DNA of 64,000 nt, taken from positions 1,054,001-1,118,000 of the forward strand of contig CBDCDL010000002.1 of assembly GCA_965215345.1 (NCBI GenBank), in the 5' to 3' direction. The translations under genes were made by a program, and so were the position numbers. This document shows, piece by piece, positions 7,861-16,969 of this stretch (position 1 is the first letter of the stretch; every line of letters starts with the position of its first letter). The notes beneath the pieces were generated by a model. It ran no database searches and was not told the origin of the DNA. It saw only the letters and a program-made list of their open reading frames with translations. This DNA is from CATQHW01 sp965215345. Lineage in GTDB: Bacteria > Spirochaetota > Spirochaetia > SZUA-6 > Bin103.

Positions 7861-9810
7861 ATGGAACTGATAACTGATCTGGCGTGGCGGATCGGCGGGC
7901 CGCAGGGCAGCGGGGTCGACACCGCCGCCCGCTTCTTTGCCCGCTCCTGCGCGGCGGCCGGCCTGCATGTGTTCGGCCACCGCGAATACTACTCCAACAT
8001 CATGGGCCGCCACTCGTACTACGACGTGCGCGTTGCCGACCATCCCCTCACCTGCCATCGGAGCGAAGTGGACTTCATGGCGTCGTTCGACGCGGAGACG
8101 CTGGCCCGGCACGTGATGACCGTCGCCGACGGCGGCTGGCTGCTCCACTCGGAGCGCGACGCCGACGTGCCCCTGAGCCGGATGAGCATGCTGGACGAGC
8201 GGGTGGCCGAAGACCTGACCGCGCTGCTGGACGAGCGCGGCCTGCCGCACGGCACCGCCGGCCTGCTGGAGCTGGCGGCCGAGCGCGGCGTGCACGCGTT
8301 GCCGGTGGACTTCGGCGCGGTGACCGGCGCCCTGGCGGAGGAGATGGGCATCCCGCAGGCGCGCGCCGACCGCACCCGCAACACCGTGTCGGTGGCGGTC
8401 TGCTGCGCGGCCATGGGGCTGGACCGCTCCTATCTGGTGCGCGCGCTGGACCGCGTGTTCCGCGGCCGCAAGCCCATCGTGGAGCTCAACGTGCACGCCA
8501 TCGACCACGCCTACCGCTACGCGCTGCAGCGGTTCGAGGAGCGCTCGTTCCACCTCCGGCTGAATCCCGGCGGCGCCGGCGACGGGCGCCTGTACGTCAA
8601 CGGCAGCGAAGCGGTGGCCATGGGCAAGATGGCCGCAGGCCTCGCCTTCCAGACCTACTACCCGATCAGCCCCGCCACGGCGGAGAACACCTTCCTGGAG
8701 CGCCATCAGCGCATCGGCGGCCAGGACGGCGCGGACCAGGCCGTGGTCGTCGTGCAGACCGAGGACGAGATCGCGGCCATCACCATGGCGGCCGGCGCGG
8801 CGCTCACCGGCGTGCGTGCCTCCACCGCGACCTCCGGCCCCGGCTTCTCGCTGATGACCGAGGGGCTGGGCTGGACCGGCATCAACGAGGTGCCGCTGGT
8901 GGTCACGCTCTGGCAGCGCGGCGGCCCGTCGACCGGCCTGCCCACGCGCACCGAGCAGGGCGACCTGCTCTCCGCCCTGTACGCCGGCCACGGCGAGTTC
9001 CCGCGCATCGTGATGGCCTCCTCCGACTTGGCGGAGGCGTTCACGGACGCCGCGCAGGCGTTCAACTACGCCGAGCGCTACCAGCTCCCGGTCATCCACC
9101 TGATGGACAAGGCGCTGTCCAGCACCACGCAGACCCTGGCCCGCTTCGACCCGGCCACCCTGTCGATCGACCGCGGCGTGCTCTACGAGCCGAACGGCCG
9201 CGCGCCGGAGCAGGGGTCGTTCCCGCGCTTCGCCGTCACCGACGACGGCGTCTCGCCGCGGCCGGTGCTGGGCCAGCCGGGCGGCATGCACTGGGTGACC
9301 GGTGGCGAGCACACCGAGGAGGGCCGCGTCACCGAGGACCCGGTGGTGCGCGAGCAGCAGGTGGAGAAGCGCGAGCGCAAGCTGGAGCTGGCCGCGCAGG
9401 AGCTCGGACCGGAGGAGAAGCTGGCCGTGTACGGCGCGGCGGACGCTCAGGTCACCGTCGTCGGCTGGGGCTCGACCAAGGGCGCGGTGCTGGAGGCGAC
9501 CGACGCGCTCGCGCGCGAGGGGATCGCCGTGCGGCTGGTGCAGGTGCGCATGCTCTGGCCGTTCCCCGGCGCGGAGCTGGCGGAGCTGCTGGCCGGGGAG
9601 CGGGCCGCCGGACCGGTGGTGGCGGTTGAGCTCAACCAGTCCGGGCAGTTCGCCCGCCTGCTCGGCGCGGAGACCGGCGTGCGGCCGGCGCACCGGATCG
9701 TCAAGTACAACGGACGGCCGTTCACGGCCGCCGAGCTGCAGGCGCCGCTGCGCCGCATCGCCGCCGGCTGCGCCGGGGCGCGGACCGTCGTGCGCAATCC
9801 CTGGGAGTAG
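7861..9810 (+). CDS. korA: 2-oxoacid:acceptor oxidoreductase, fused gamma-alpha subunit
   Basis: A 649-residue subunit of a 2-oxoacid:ferredoxin oxidoreductase, which with KorB decarboxylates a 2-oxoacid such as 2-oxoglutarate to acyl-CoA and passes electrons to ferredoxin. The N-terminal 190 or so residues are the gamma domain (GGPQGSGVDTAARFF). From about residue 250 the alpha domain follows, with the pyrimidine-binding motif YYPISPATAENTFLE and the TEDEIAAITMAAGAA helix, then STATSGPGFSLMTEGL and the C-terminal domain II. This gamma-alpha fusion is the usual arrangement of two-gene KorAB-type enzymes. KorB starts 7 bases downstream. The 2-oxoacid preference is not proved by sequence. Confidence 0.88.
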   Translation: MELITDLAWRIGGPQGSGVDTAARFFARSCAAAGLHVFGHREYYSNIMGRHSYYDVRVADHPLTCHRSEVDFMASFDAETLARHVMTVADGGWLLHSERDADVPLSRMSMLDERVAEDLTALLDERGLPHGTAGLLELAAERGVHALPVDFGAVTGALAEEMGIPQARADRTRNTVSVAVCCAAMGLDRSYLVRALDRVFRGRKPIVELNVHAIDHAYRYALQRFEERSFHLRLNPGGAGDGRLYVNGSEAVAMGKMAAGLAFQTYYPISPATAENTFLERHQRIGGQDGADQAVVVVQTEDEIAAITMAAGAALTGVRASTATSGPGFSLMTEGLGWTGINEVPLVVTLWQRGGPSTGLPTRTEQGDLLSALYAGHGEFPRIVMASSDLAEAFTDAAQAFNYAERYQLPVIHLMDKALSSTTQTLARFDPATLSIDRGVLYEPNGRAPEQGSFPRFAVTDDGVSPRPVLGQPGGMHWVTGGEHTEEGRVTEDPVVREQQVEKRERKLELAAQELGPEEKLAVYGAADAQVTVVGWGSTKGAVLEATDALAREGIAVRLVQVRMLWPFPGAELAELLAGERAAGPVVAVELNQSGQFARLLGAETGVRPAHRIVKYNGRPFTAAELQAPLRRIAAGCAGARTVVRNPWE

Positions 9811-9817
9811 CGAAGAC

Positions 9818-10798
9818 ATGGCAACAGCAACCCTGGACCGCAGGCAGGCACTCAAGCAGTTCCGGGTCGATTACGCCAACGACTGGTGCCCGGGCTGCGG
9901 CGACTTCGGCATCCTGGGGGCGTTGCAGCAGGCGCTGGCCGGCATGGGCCGCCGCCCGCACGAGGTGGTGCTGGTCGGCGGCATCGGCTGCTCGGGCAAG
10001 GCGCAGTACTACGTGAACTGCTACGGCGTGCACACCCTGCACGGCCGGCCGCTGCCGTTCGCGACCGGCATCAAGCTGGCCAACCCGGAGTTGACCGTGA
10101 TCATCGTCGCCGGCGACGGCGACGGGCTCGGCATCGGCGCCGGCCACTTCGTCAACGCCGGCCGGCGCAACGTCGACCTGACCTACCTGCTGTTCAACAA
10201 CGAGGTGTACGGCCTCACGCAGGGCCAGGGCGCGCCGACGCTGCAGCTCGGCCTGAAGACCAAGAGCCTGCCGGAGCCGAACATCCAGGAGAGCGTCAAC
10301 GGCCCGTCGCTGGCGTTTGCCAGCGGCTTCACCTGGATCGGGCGGGGCTATTCGTACGACGTCCGCCACTTGGTGCAGATGATCACCCGCGCGGTCGAGC
10401 ACCCCGGCTTGTCGTTCCTGGACATCGTGCAGCCGTGCCCGACCTACAACGACCTGCACGACAAGGCGTGGTTCGGAGGCGAGGGCACCGAGACCGGCGA
10501 CTCGCGCATCTACGACGTGGAGGCGACCGACTACGACGGCCGCATCCCGGCCGGCGTGGACGCCGACGGGTTCCGCGCCAAGGTGGCGGCGTTCTCGACC
10601 AAGGCGCTGGAGTGGGGGGACCGCATCCCGGTCGGCCTGCTCCTGGAGAAGCAGGGCGTGAGCGCCTTCGGCGACCGCATCGGCGACCGGCTCGACGCGT
10701 ACCGGACGCAGCCGCCGTCGGCGCGCGCCATCGCCGCCGCGGACGGACGGCCGACCGCCGACCTCACCGCCGTCTTCGACGAGTCCGCGGTCCACTAA
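9818..10798 (+). CDS. korB: 2-oxoacid:acceptor oxidoreductase, beta subunit
   Basis: A 326-residue thiamine diphosphate subunit. It begins at ATG 9818, immediately after korA. CPGCGDFG (residues 24-31) is the conserved cysteine pair region of the family. The thiamine diphosphate/Mg motif is GDGDGLGIGAGHF (near residue 100), ending in NNEVYG. Only part of the usual four-cysteine cluster is seen, as in other two-subunit enzymes. It forms the active enzyme with KorA and reduces ferredoxin. The stop overlaps the stop of the convergent ATPase gene by four bases, so there is no room for a separate terminator. Confidence 0.88.
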   Translation: MATATLDRRQALKQFRVDYANDWCPGCGDFGILGALQQALAGMGRRPHEVVLVGGIGCSGKAQYYVNCYGVHTLHGRPLPFATGIKLANPELTVIIVAGDGDGLGIGAGHFVNAGRRNVDLTYLLFNNEVYGLTQGQGAPTLQLGLKTKSLPEPNIQESVNGPSLAFASGFTWIGRGYSYDVRHLVQMITRAVEHPGLSFLDIVQPCPTYNDLHDKAWFGGEGTETGDSRIYDVEATDYDGRIPAGVDADGFRAKVAAFSTKALEWGDRIPVGLLLEKQGVSAFGDRIGDRLDAYRTQPPSARAIAAADGRPTADLTAVFDESAVH

Positions 10799-12198
10799 GG
10801 TTCCGTCCGGCGCAGGACGGACAGCACGTCGCCGGCGTCCACCAGATGGACGCCGGTGGTCGGATCGGTTCCGACCGACGCCTCGGGCACGAACCGGACG
10901 CCGACCACCTCCATCCCGGGCGCTCCGGGGAGCGTGCTTAGGTCGGGGAGCGGACCTGCGCGCGATAACGGGCCGGATCGGGCCGACCACTTCGCCTCGC
11001 CCACCAGCAGCCGCTGGCCGTCGACGGAGCGCGCCACGACATCCAGCTCCGGGGCGTTGCCGCGCCAGTAGCGCCGCGCGGGCTCCCAGGGTCCCAGGCG
11101 TGCCAGGGGTGTGTCGCTCCGGTGCAGCTCCGGCACCGCCATGCGGCAGAGCTCCTCCCAGGCGTACGCCTCCAGGGCGGCCCGGTGCCTGCTCCAATAG
11201 TGCAACCGGGTGTCGCGAGGCGCTTCCGCCAAGGCGGCGCGGTGCGGGGCGACCACCGCAAACCACAGGCGCAGGAACGGGTCGTCGATCCGGTAGAGGC
11301 TGCGCTTGCCGGATGCGGGGCTGCTCCCGAACGGGATGTCCCGGTGCACGAAGTCCATCTCGACCAGGGCGGCAAGCTGCCGCGACAGGCTGGAAGCCGG
11401 CTTGCCGAGCCGGCCCGCGACCTCGCTGATGCGGTGGGCACCCGCGCCGATGGCGTCCAGCAGCGGCCGCAAAGGGGTGGCCGGCGGCGTCTCGGCCCGG
11501 AGCAGGCGATCGGGCTCCTCGTGCAGGGGGCCTGACGGATCGAGTACCAGATCGTCGACCGCGACGGCGAGGTCGCCGCCGTGCGGCTCGGCGAGCTCCC
11601 AGTAGCGAGGCACGCCGCCCCAGAGCGCGTAAGCGGACACCAAGGCGCGGGCCGGCTGGGCGGTGAACACGTCGGCAAGGTAGCCGGGCGGTAGCGGGCG
11701 CACCGCGAACGCTTCGACGGCGCGGCCGTACAGTGGCGCGTCGGCGTCGAGCACCGCGCCGTGCATCATGTGCCGGCTGGAGCCGCTGACCACCAGGCAC
11801 GGCCGCCTGCCCTGGCCGTCCAGCCAGTTCTGGAGGACGGCGGCCACCGACGGATCGGCGGCGACCAAGTAGGGAAGCTCGTCGAGAATGAACGGTCCAG
11901 CCCATTTCGCCTGTGCTGCGGCATCCGCCAAGCGGGCGAAGAACGACCGCCAGTCCGGATACTCGACGTCGGCGAACCCCCCGAACCGCTCTGCGACCGC
12001 CGCGGCCAAGTAGCGCCGCTGCACGGCGGGCGCCGACTCGTCCGCGACCGTGTACAGGCCGCCGCGGCGCCGGGACCACTCCAGGAGCAGCCGTGACTTG
12101 CCTACGCGCCGGCGGCCCCAGATGACCGCGAACGCCCCGGAGCGGTGCAGCGCGTTGTCGAGGCGCCGCAGCTCGCCGCCGCGATCAAGAAACTCCAT
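10795..12198 (-). CDS. ATP-binding protein with C-terminal DUF234-like nuclease domain
   Basis: A 467-residue protein of the archaeal-type ATPase/DUF234 group. I place the start at ATG 12196-12198 (MEFLDRGGELRRL); the frame is open further upstream but has no coding character. Walker A is GRRRVGKSRLL, FILDELPYLV serves as Walker B, and LVVSGSSRHMM is the sensor. A winged-helix section (HRISEVAGRLGKPASSLSRQL) follows. The tail has PELDVVARSVDG then LVGEAKWS, the Asp...Glu-x-Lys pattern of a PD-(D/E)XK nuclease. Such proteins are widespread in accessory regions and their biological role is poorly defined. A palindrome upstream could be its operator. Confidence 0.75.
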   Translation of the reverse strand: MEFLDRGGELRRLDNALHRSGAFAVIWGRRRVGKSRLLLEWSRRRGGLYTVADESAPAVQRRYLAAAVAERFGGFADVEYPDWRSFFARLADAAAQAKWAGPFILDELPYLVAADPSVAAVLQNWLDGQGRRPCLVVSGSSRHMMHGAVLDADAPLYGRAVEAFAVRPLPPGYLADVFTAQPARALVSAYALWGGVPRYWELAEPHGGDLAVAVDDLVLDPSGPLHEEPDRLLRAETPPATPLRPLLDAIGAGAHRISEVAGRLGKPASSLSRQLAALVEMDFVHRDIPFGSSPASGKRSLYRIDDPFLRLWFAVVAPHRAALAEAPRDTRLHYWSRHRAALEAYAWEELCRMAVPELHRSDTPLARLGPWEPARRYWRGNAPELDVVARSVDGQRLLVGEAKWSARSGPLSRAGPLPDLSTLPGAPGMEVVGVRFVPEASVGTDPTTGVHLVDAGDVLSVLRRTEP

Positions 12199-12214
12199 CG
12201 TAGTATTATGCACG

Positions 12215-12229
12215 TCAACATTATGTTGA
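12215..12229. promoter_or_regulatory. Palindrome upstream of the DUF234-type ATPase gene
   Basis: TCAACAT and ATGTTGA form 7-bp arms around one central base, 17 bases upstream of the ATPase start and in an AT-rich stretch. On the minus strand a TTGACG and TAATAC pair lies nearby but is too closely spaced to be one promoter. A regulator-binding site is plausible. Confidence 0.4.
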
Positions 12230-12335
12230 GCATCACAATCTCGACCCCTGGTGCGATCGCGTTCGTAGGGTGCCCGTCTGCGGAAGCCCACATGCCCATG
12301 TACGCGCTGACCGCCTTGTCATGTACCCTGGACAC

Positions 12336-12821
12336 ATGAACTGGCGCCTGCTGCTGAACCCCGAGCGACGCCGACGGACGACAATTCCTCGTGATCCCCA
12401 CGATCTCCCCGATTCCCGCAGTGAATTCGAACGAGACTTCGACCGCTCGGTCTTCTCGACCCCCGTAAGGCGCTTACAGGACAAAGCGCAGGTCTTCCCT
12501 CTGGAGCCGCACGATGCGGTGCGCACTCGCCTGACCCATTCCCTCGAGGTCTCCAGCGTCGCACGCGGCCTCGCCACCCGTAGCGCCAAGTGGCTGAAGG
12601 ACAGGAACGAAATCTACGGCGACATGGATCGGCACATTGAGGCCATCGCCGCAACCTGCGGGCTCGTTCATGACTTGGGCAATCCGCCGTTCGGCCACGC
12701 CGGCGAGGATGCTATCAGAGCGTGGTTCGGACGACCAGAACAAGCGCCCCTCCTAGGCGCACTGAACGACGAGCAGTATGTCAAGGACTTCCAGAATTCG
12801 ACGGCAACGCACAGTCACTGA
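12336..12821 (+). pseudogene. dGTPase-like HD-domain N-terminal half, frameshifted
   Basis: A 161-codon frame starting at ATG 12336 that matches the first part of deoxyguanosinetriphosphate triphosphohydrolase: SRSEFERDFDRSVFSTPVRR, then RTRLTHSLEVSSVARGLA and GLVHDLGNPPFGHAGEDAIR, which carry the HD metal ligands. The family then continues with a DFxxFDGNAQ block. Here it appears in another frame (GAA TTC GAC GGC AAC GCA CAG, from about 12794), so a single base seems to be missing near 12790 and this frame runs to a stop at 12821. The region is AT-richer than the surrounding chromosome. Full dGTPases have about 450-500 residues. Confidence 0.7.
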
Positions 12822-13795
12822 GACTCGTTGCGAGGCTGCAGATTCTTGCAGACGACACTGGCCTGAACCTCACGTTCGGCACACTCTCTGCGCTGATGAA
12901 GTATGTAGATCCGTCCCATCTATCCAACGGTAGGCTTACTGTTCCAGACCTCAAACGCAGGTTGTTGGCGGAGGTTGTATCCCTCTTTCTTCGAAACGGT
13001 TCGATCTGGAAGGAGCCCATCCTTGATGTGGTTGAGGATCTTCGGCAGTCCAAGGTAAGGGCCGTTCTGTTCGGCGGCACGCTTCGGTCTCTGCTAGTGT
13101 CGCGCATCTTCCAAGGCAAGCCCGGCAGGCCTAGAGACATAGACATCGTCGTTGCCGGAGTGACTATCGCACAGCTCGAAGAGCGATTCAGCGACACCGT
13201 GGCACGTCGCACACGCTTTGGTGGACTGCGACTGCAGCGTGGGGTCTGGCAGTTCGACGTATGGCCAGTCGGGGAGACTTGGGCATTCAAGCACACTCGC
13301 ATTGGGGGAATGGCTGACTTCGCCGCTCTGCCGGAGACCACGACGTTCAATCTGGAAGCGGTCGCCGTTGAGGCTTGGCCATACTCGGGACGGCGACGAG
13401 CGCTATTCTCAGGGAACGACCAGTTCTTCAGAGGGATTCTCTCCAGGACCATCGAGCTCAATCTGGCGGACAATCCCTTTCCAGAGCTCACGGTTGTGCG
13501 CGGGGTGATTATGGCCAACGAAACGCGATTCAAGATCGGCCCGCGATTGGCCGGCTACATCGGTCAGGTGGGTCCGTCGATGAACGAAGAGGCCGTTGAA
13601 CGCATTCAGACCGGCCACTACGGCTACGCCAGGATGAACAGCCGCACGCTGCATGGCTTGATCGCGACGATCGTGCGACGAACGCGAGACGGCGAGAGCG
13701 GCGGGTTGCCGGTCACAGGGCAGCCGCACTCGTGGGTCGACGTCGGTGAAGAGAAGCAGGCCGGCGGACGCCACCCCTATCGCGAAGCGGTCTAG
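12794..13795 (+). CDS. dGTPase continuation joined to a nucleotidyltransferase-like domain
   Basis: The continuation of the dGTPase frame reads EFDGNAQSLRLVARLQ, then GLNLTFGTLSALMKYV (about 45 residues), then passes without a stop into a different domain. That domain contains VRAVLFGGTLRSLLVS and RPRDIDIVVAG: a Gly-Gly-x-x-Arg turn and an Asp-x-Asp pair, like the head of CCA-adding/poly(A) polymerase-type nucleotidyltransferases. RGVWQFDVWPVGETWAF and NPFPELTVVRGVIMA follow. About 250 residues of normal dGTPase C-terminus are absent. If the domain is translated alone it could start at ATG 12896 (299 residues). The fold is inferred; I do not know a substrate. It may be a recombination product between two accessory genes. 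Confidence 0.55.
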   Translation, partial: EFDGNAQSLRLVARLQILADDTGLNLTFGTLSALMKYVDPSHLSNGRLTVPDLKRRLLAEVVSLFLRNGSIWKEPILDVVEDLRQSKVRAVLFGGTLRSLLVSRIFQGKPGRPRDIDIVVAGVTIAQLEERFSDTVARRTRFGGLRLQRGVWQFDVWPVGETWAFKHTRIGGMADFAALPETTTFNLEAVAVEAWPYSGRRRALFSGNDQFFRGILSRTIELNLADNPFPELTVVRGVIMANETRFKIGPRLAGYIGQVGPSMNEEAVERIQTGHYGYARMNSRTLHGLIATIVRRTRDGESGGLPVTGQPHSWVDVGEEKQAGGRHPYREAV

Positions 13796-13822
13796 TTCAA
13801 CGAAGTCCGAGAGAAGCGCCCA

Positions 13823-14758
13823 CTACAGCTCTTCCGGGGAGAGGCCGGCCGCGCGCAGGGTCGCCGTGCGGACCTTGCACACCATCGTGTAGGCGGGGTC
13901 GTAGATGTTGCCAAGGTCGTACTCGACCGCCTGGCCCAGCAGCGTGTGCGCGGCGGTCGCAGGCAGGCCCAGCTCGCCCAGCCAGCGCAGCATCTCGGAC
14001 GTCGCGTACTGCACGCATTGGTCGAGCGGCCGGCCGCAGCCGACGGTCATCAGGTGGTCGCCCGAGATCGCGCGCGGCCAGGCGATCGTGCGCCCGGACA
14101 GCACGCGCACGGAGAACGTGACGTCGGCCGACACCTCGACGCCGTTGCCGGTGATCTCGCCGTCGCCCTGCACGGCGTGCACGTCGCCCAGGAAGAACAG
14201 CGCGCCCGGCACCGACACCGGGAACCAGACGGTGACGCCGGCCACGAAGCCGGCGTAGTCCATGTTGCCGCCGTGCGCGCCGGAGGTCGCCGTGGAGATC
14301 GACTGTTCCCGCTCGGGGGCCACCCCGAAGCAGCCGATCATGGGCCGCAGCGGCACCCTCAGCGCCTCCAGGCCGGGCACGTCGACCGGGGTGGCGGTGC
14401 CGCCGTCCAGGTCCAGCCGCCAGTCGACCATCCGTTTCGTCCCGGCGTCGAAGCCGGGCTCCAGCACCTGCGCGTCCACGGGGGAGGTGGTGAAGCCGGT
14501 GGCGCGGTTGGGCGTGACGGCGTGCAGGGTGACCGCCAGCGCGTCGCCGGGCTCGGCGCCGTCGACGCGGAAGGGGCCGGTCTGCGGGTTGCCGCGGGGG
14601 GTCACCTGTTCGCCCGTGCTGTCGCCGCCGCCCGCATCGACGGTGGAGGTCACGACGGTGTCGCCGTCGCCGATCGACACCACGGGCTCGTGCGTGCCGA
14701 GGGTCCGGTAGTAGTGGGTGGGCCGGTACCGGTGCCGGAGCGGACGCTTTGCTATCAT
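13823..14758 (-). CDS. Acetamidase/formamidase family protein
   Basis: A 311-residue all-beta amidohydrolase of the FmdA/AmdA family, which hydrolyses formamide or acetamide to the acid and ammonia. Recognisable stretches are GDGDTVVTSTVDAGGG, NPQTGPFRVDGAEPGDAL near the N-terminus, APEREQSISTATSGAHGGN with the conserved glycine loop, and LGDVHAVQGDGEITGNGVE with the His/Asp metal site. The length agrees with short members of the family. It is divergent from the LLM oxidoreductase with only 56 bases between starts, which suggests a shared promoter region and possibly joint nitrogen scavenging. Confidence 0.85.
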   Translation of the reverse strand: MIAKRPLRHRYRPTHYYRTLGTHEPVVSIGDGDTVVTSTVDAGGGDSTGEQVTPRGNPQTGPFRVDGAEPGDALAVTLHAVTPNRATGFTTSPVDAQVLEPGFDAGTKRMVDWRLDLDGGTATPVDVPGLEALRVPLRPMIGCFGVAPEREQSISTATSGAHGGNMDYAGFVAGVTVWFPVSVPGALFFLGDVHAVQGDGEITGNGVEVSADVTFSVRVLSGRTIAWPRAISGDHLMTVGCGRPLDQCVQYATSEMLRWLGELGLPATAAHTLLGQAVEYDLGNIYDPAYTMVCKVRTATLRAAGLSPEEL

Positions 14759-14814
14759 CGGCGGCAGCTTACAGCCCGGTCACCGTGCCGGCGAACTGCA
14801 AGGAGTTCGACCAG

Positions 14815-15891
14815 ATGAAACTCGGAATGTTCATGATGCCGCTGCATCCGCCGGAGCGCGACCGCACCGAAGGCTACGAGGAGGACCTGGAGCTGGTGGT
14901 GCGCTGCGACCGGCTCGGCTACGAGGAGGCGTGGATCGGCCAGCACCACACCCTGGATTGGGAGCCCATCCCGTCCAACGACGTCTTCATCGCCAACGCG
15001 CTGCCGCGCACCTCGAACATCAAGCTGGGCACCGGCGTGACGATCATGCCCCTCCACCATCCGGCCAACATCGCCACCCGGCTGGCCTACCTCGACCACT
15101 TGGCCCGCGGCCGCTTCCTGATCGGCTTCGGCCAGGGCGGCGTGCCGTGCGACTACGAACTGTTCGGCCTGGACCCGGCCGAGGTCGGACTGATGACCAT
15201 ACGCGGCATGGACATGGTCCTGAAGCTGTGGGAGTCCGAGGCGCCGTTCGAACTCAAGGACGAGTTCTGGGAGATCAAGGTCCAGAACCCTCGCCCCGAC
15301 TTCAACATGGGCGACATCCTCAGGCCGTACCAGAAGCCTCATCCGCCGATCGCGACGAGCATCATCAAGGCGGAGTCGCGCGGCGCGCTCACCGCCGGCG
15401 AGCGCGGCTACATCCCTATCAGCGCCAACATGGTCACCCCGCAGGTGCTCAAGCGGCAATGGGAAGTCTATTGCGAGGGCGCGGCCAAGGCCGGCCGCCC
15501 GGAGCCGGACCGCGCCGACTGGCGGGTGTCGCGCAGCATCATGGTGGCCGACACCGACGCCGACGCCTGGGAGTTCGCCCGCGCCGACGGCGCCTACGCC
15601 CGGTCGTACGAATACCTGATCAAGATCCTCAAGGCCGGCATGGTGCAGGAGGCGATGAAGCTCGACGCGTGCATGACCGACGACGACATCGACGTCCCGT
15701 ACGTGCTTGAGAACCTGTGCATCATCGGCAGCGTCGACACGGTCGTGGAGCGCCTGCGAGAGGTGATCGACGTCACCGGCGGCTTCGGCACGCTGCTGAT
15801 GCTGGCCCAGGATTCCGACAACGACGAGCGCTGGTGGCGCTGCGTGGAGCTCCTGGCCACCGAGGTGGTGCCGGCGCTGTCGGACGGCTAG
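14815..15891 (+). CDS. LLM class flavin-dependent oxidoreductase
   Basis: A 358-residue luciferase-like monooxygenase (F420- or FMN-dependent TIM barrel). The start is ATG 14815, supported by AAGGAG at 14800-14805; the longer frame to 14749 is not needed. Typical features are MKLGMFMMPLHPPER at strand 1, YEEAWIGQHH, IKLGTGVTIMPLHHPANIAT at the flavin site, and LARGRFLIGFGQGG. IIGSVDTVVERLRE near the C-terminus is also conserved. The close relatives I recall are limonene- or alkane-type monooxygenases, but the substrate is unknown. Divergent from the formamidase gene. Confidence 0.85.
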   Translation: MKLGMFMMPLHPPERDRTEGYEEDLELVVRCDRLGYEEAWIGQHHTLDWEPIPSNDVFIANALPRTSNIKLGTGVTIMPLHHPANIATRLAYLDHLARGRFLIGFGQGGVPCDYELFGLDPAEVGLMTIRGMDMVLKLWESEAPFELKDEFWEIKVQNPRPDFNMGDILRPYQKPHPPIATSIIKAESRGALTAGERGYIPISANMVTPQVLKRQWEVYCEGAAKAGRPEPDRADWRVSRSIMVADTDADAWEFARADGAYARSYEYLIKILKAGMVQEAMKLDACMTDDDIDVPYVLENLCIIGSVDTVVERLREVIDVTGGFGTLLMLAQDSDNDERWWRCVELLATEVVPALSDG

Positions 15892-15911
15892 CGGCCGGAG
15901 GGGGATGGACC

Positions 15912-16967
15912 ATGCTTGAACGGCTACAGATCAGGAACTATCGAGCATTTCGCGACCTCAATGTACCGCGGTTGAGCCGTATGAACTTGGTTGCCGGCCG
16001 CAACAATTCCGGAAAAACATCGCTGCTGGAAGCCATCTTTCTTCTTGCAGGAGCCGGCAGCCCCAAGTTGGCGATGAACGGAAACATTCTCCGAACGATC
16101 GGCCGTGATTCGGAAGAACAAATAACGAGAGAGACGATCGTCGAGGCACTGTGGAAGCCACTCTTTTTTGGATTCCATGCCGATAGCCCCATCGAAATCA
16201 CCGCCGAACATGACGTCTCGGGCCTTCTCTCGCTAAGGATGGCGCTCGCAGCGCAGAATACGTTGGAGTTGCCGCTGAAAGATGCCGGCCGCGCGGATCT
16301 CACGCTGACGGACCAACTGGTATTCACATATCGACAGGGCGATAACGAAGAAGTTACGAGCGCAGCTCAACTTGGGACCGACGGGATCGAGTTCAAGCGC
16401 CAACAGCAGGAGATCCCCTTTCCTGCAGGGTTGCAGTCTTCACGCGAGCGAACCGACCGCGGCGATGCCATTCGGCTGGGATCACTACGAAAACGGAAGC
16501 AGGGTGATGTGCTGCTCAAAGCGCTGCAAGTAATCGAGCCGCGCCTGCGAAGCGTCGAAGACAACTCCGCCAGCGGGACCCCGATGATTTGGGGCGACAT
16601 CGGACTCCCGGAGCTCGTGCCACTAGCGGTGATGGGGGAGGGCATGACGCGCTTTGCCAGCATCGTGCTGGCAATGGTGGACATCGGTGGCGGCGTAATG
16701 CTCATCGACGAAATCGAGAATGGCATCCACCACTCCGTGCTGACCGACGTGTGGCGTGCGATCAATGATGCGTCGCGACTCTTCGGCGTGCAGGTCTTCG
16801 CCACGACCCACAGCTTCGAGTGCGTCGAGGCCGCAGACCAGGCAATCAAGACTTTCGACCTGTCTTTACATCGCCTGCAAATCGCAGAAGACGGCAACTG
16901 CCGATGCGTCACTTACGAGCGGTCCGAGATCGCGTCAGCGATCCGTCATGATCTGGAACTTCGCTGA
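15912..16967 (+). CDS. AAA15/OLD-type ATPase, first gene of a putative defence operon
   Basis: A 351-residue SMC/OLD-like ABC ATPase starting at ATG 15912. It opens with MLERLQIRNYRAFRDL, the usual N-terminal strand of RecF/OLD-like proteins. Walker A is GRNNSGKT (residues 29-36) and Walker B is GGVMLIDEIENGIHH, followed by VFATTHSFECVEAA with the switch His. The linker between the motifs is shorter than a full coiled coil. It lacks its own TOPRIM domain; that activity is probably supplied by the next gene, two bases downstream. The same split design is seen in PARIS (AriA with AriB). Base composition is AT-richer than the flanks, consistent with transfer. Confidence 0.75.
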   Translation: MLERLQIRNYRAFRDLNVPRLSRMNLVAGRNNSGKTSLLEAIFLLAGAGSPKLAMNGNILRTIGRDSEEQITRETIVEALWKPLFFGFHADSPIEITAEHDVSGLLSLRMALAAQNTLELPLKDAGRADLTLTDQLVFTYRQGDNEEVTSAAQLGTDGIEFKRQQQEIPFPAGLQSSRERTDRGDAIRLGSLRKRKQGDVLLKALQVIEPRLRSVEDNSASGTPMIWGDIGLPELVPLAVMGEGMTRFASIVLAMVDIGGGVMLIDEIENGIHHSVLTDVWRAINDASRLFGVQVFATTHSFECVEAADQAIKTFDLSLHRLQIAEDGNCRCVTYERSEIASAIRHDLELR

Positions 16968-16969
16968 CC

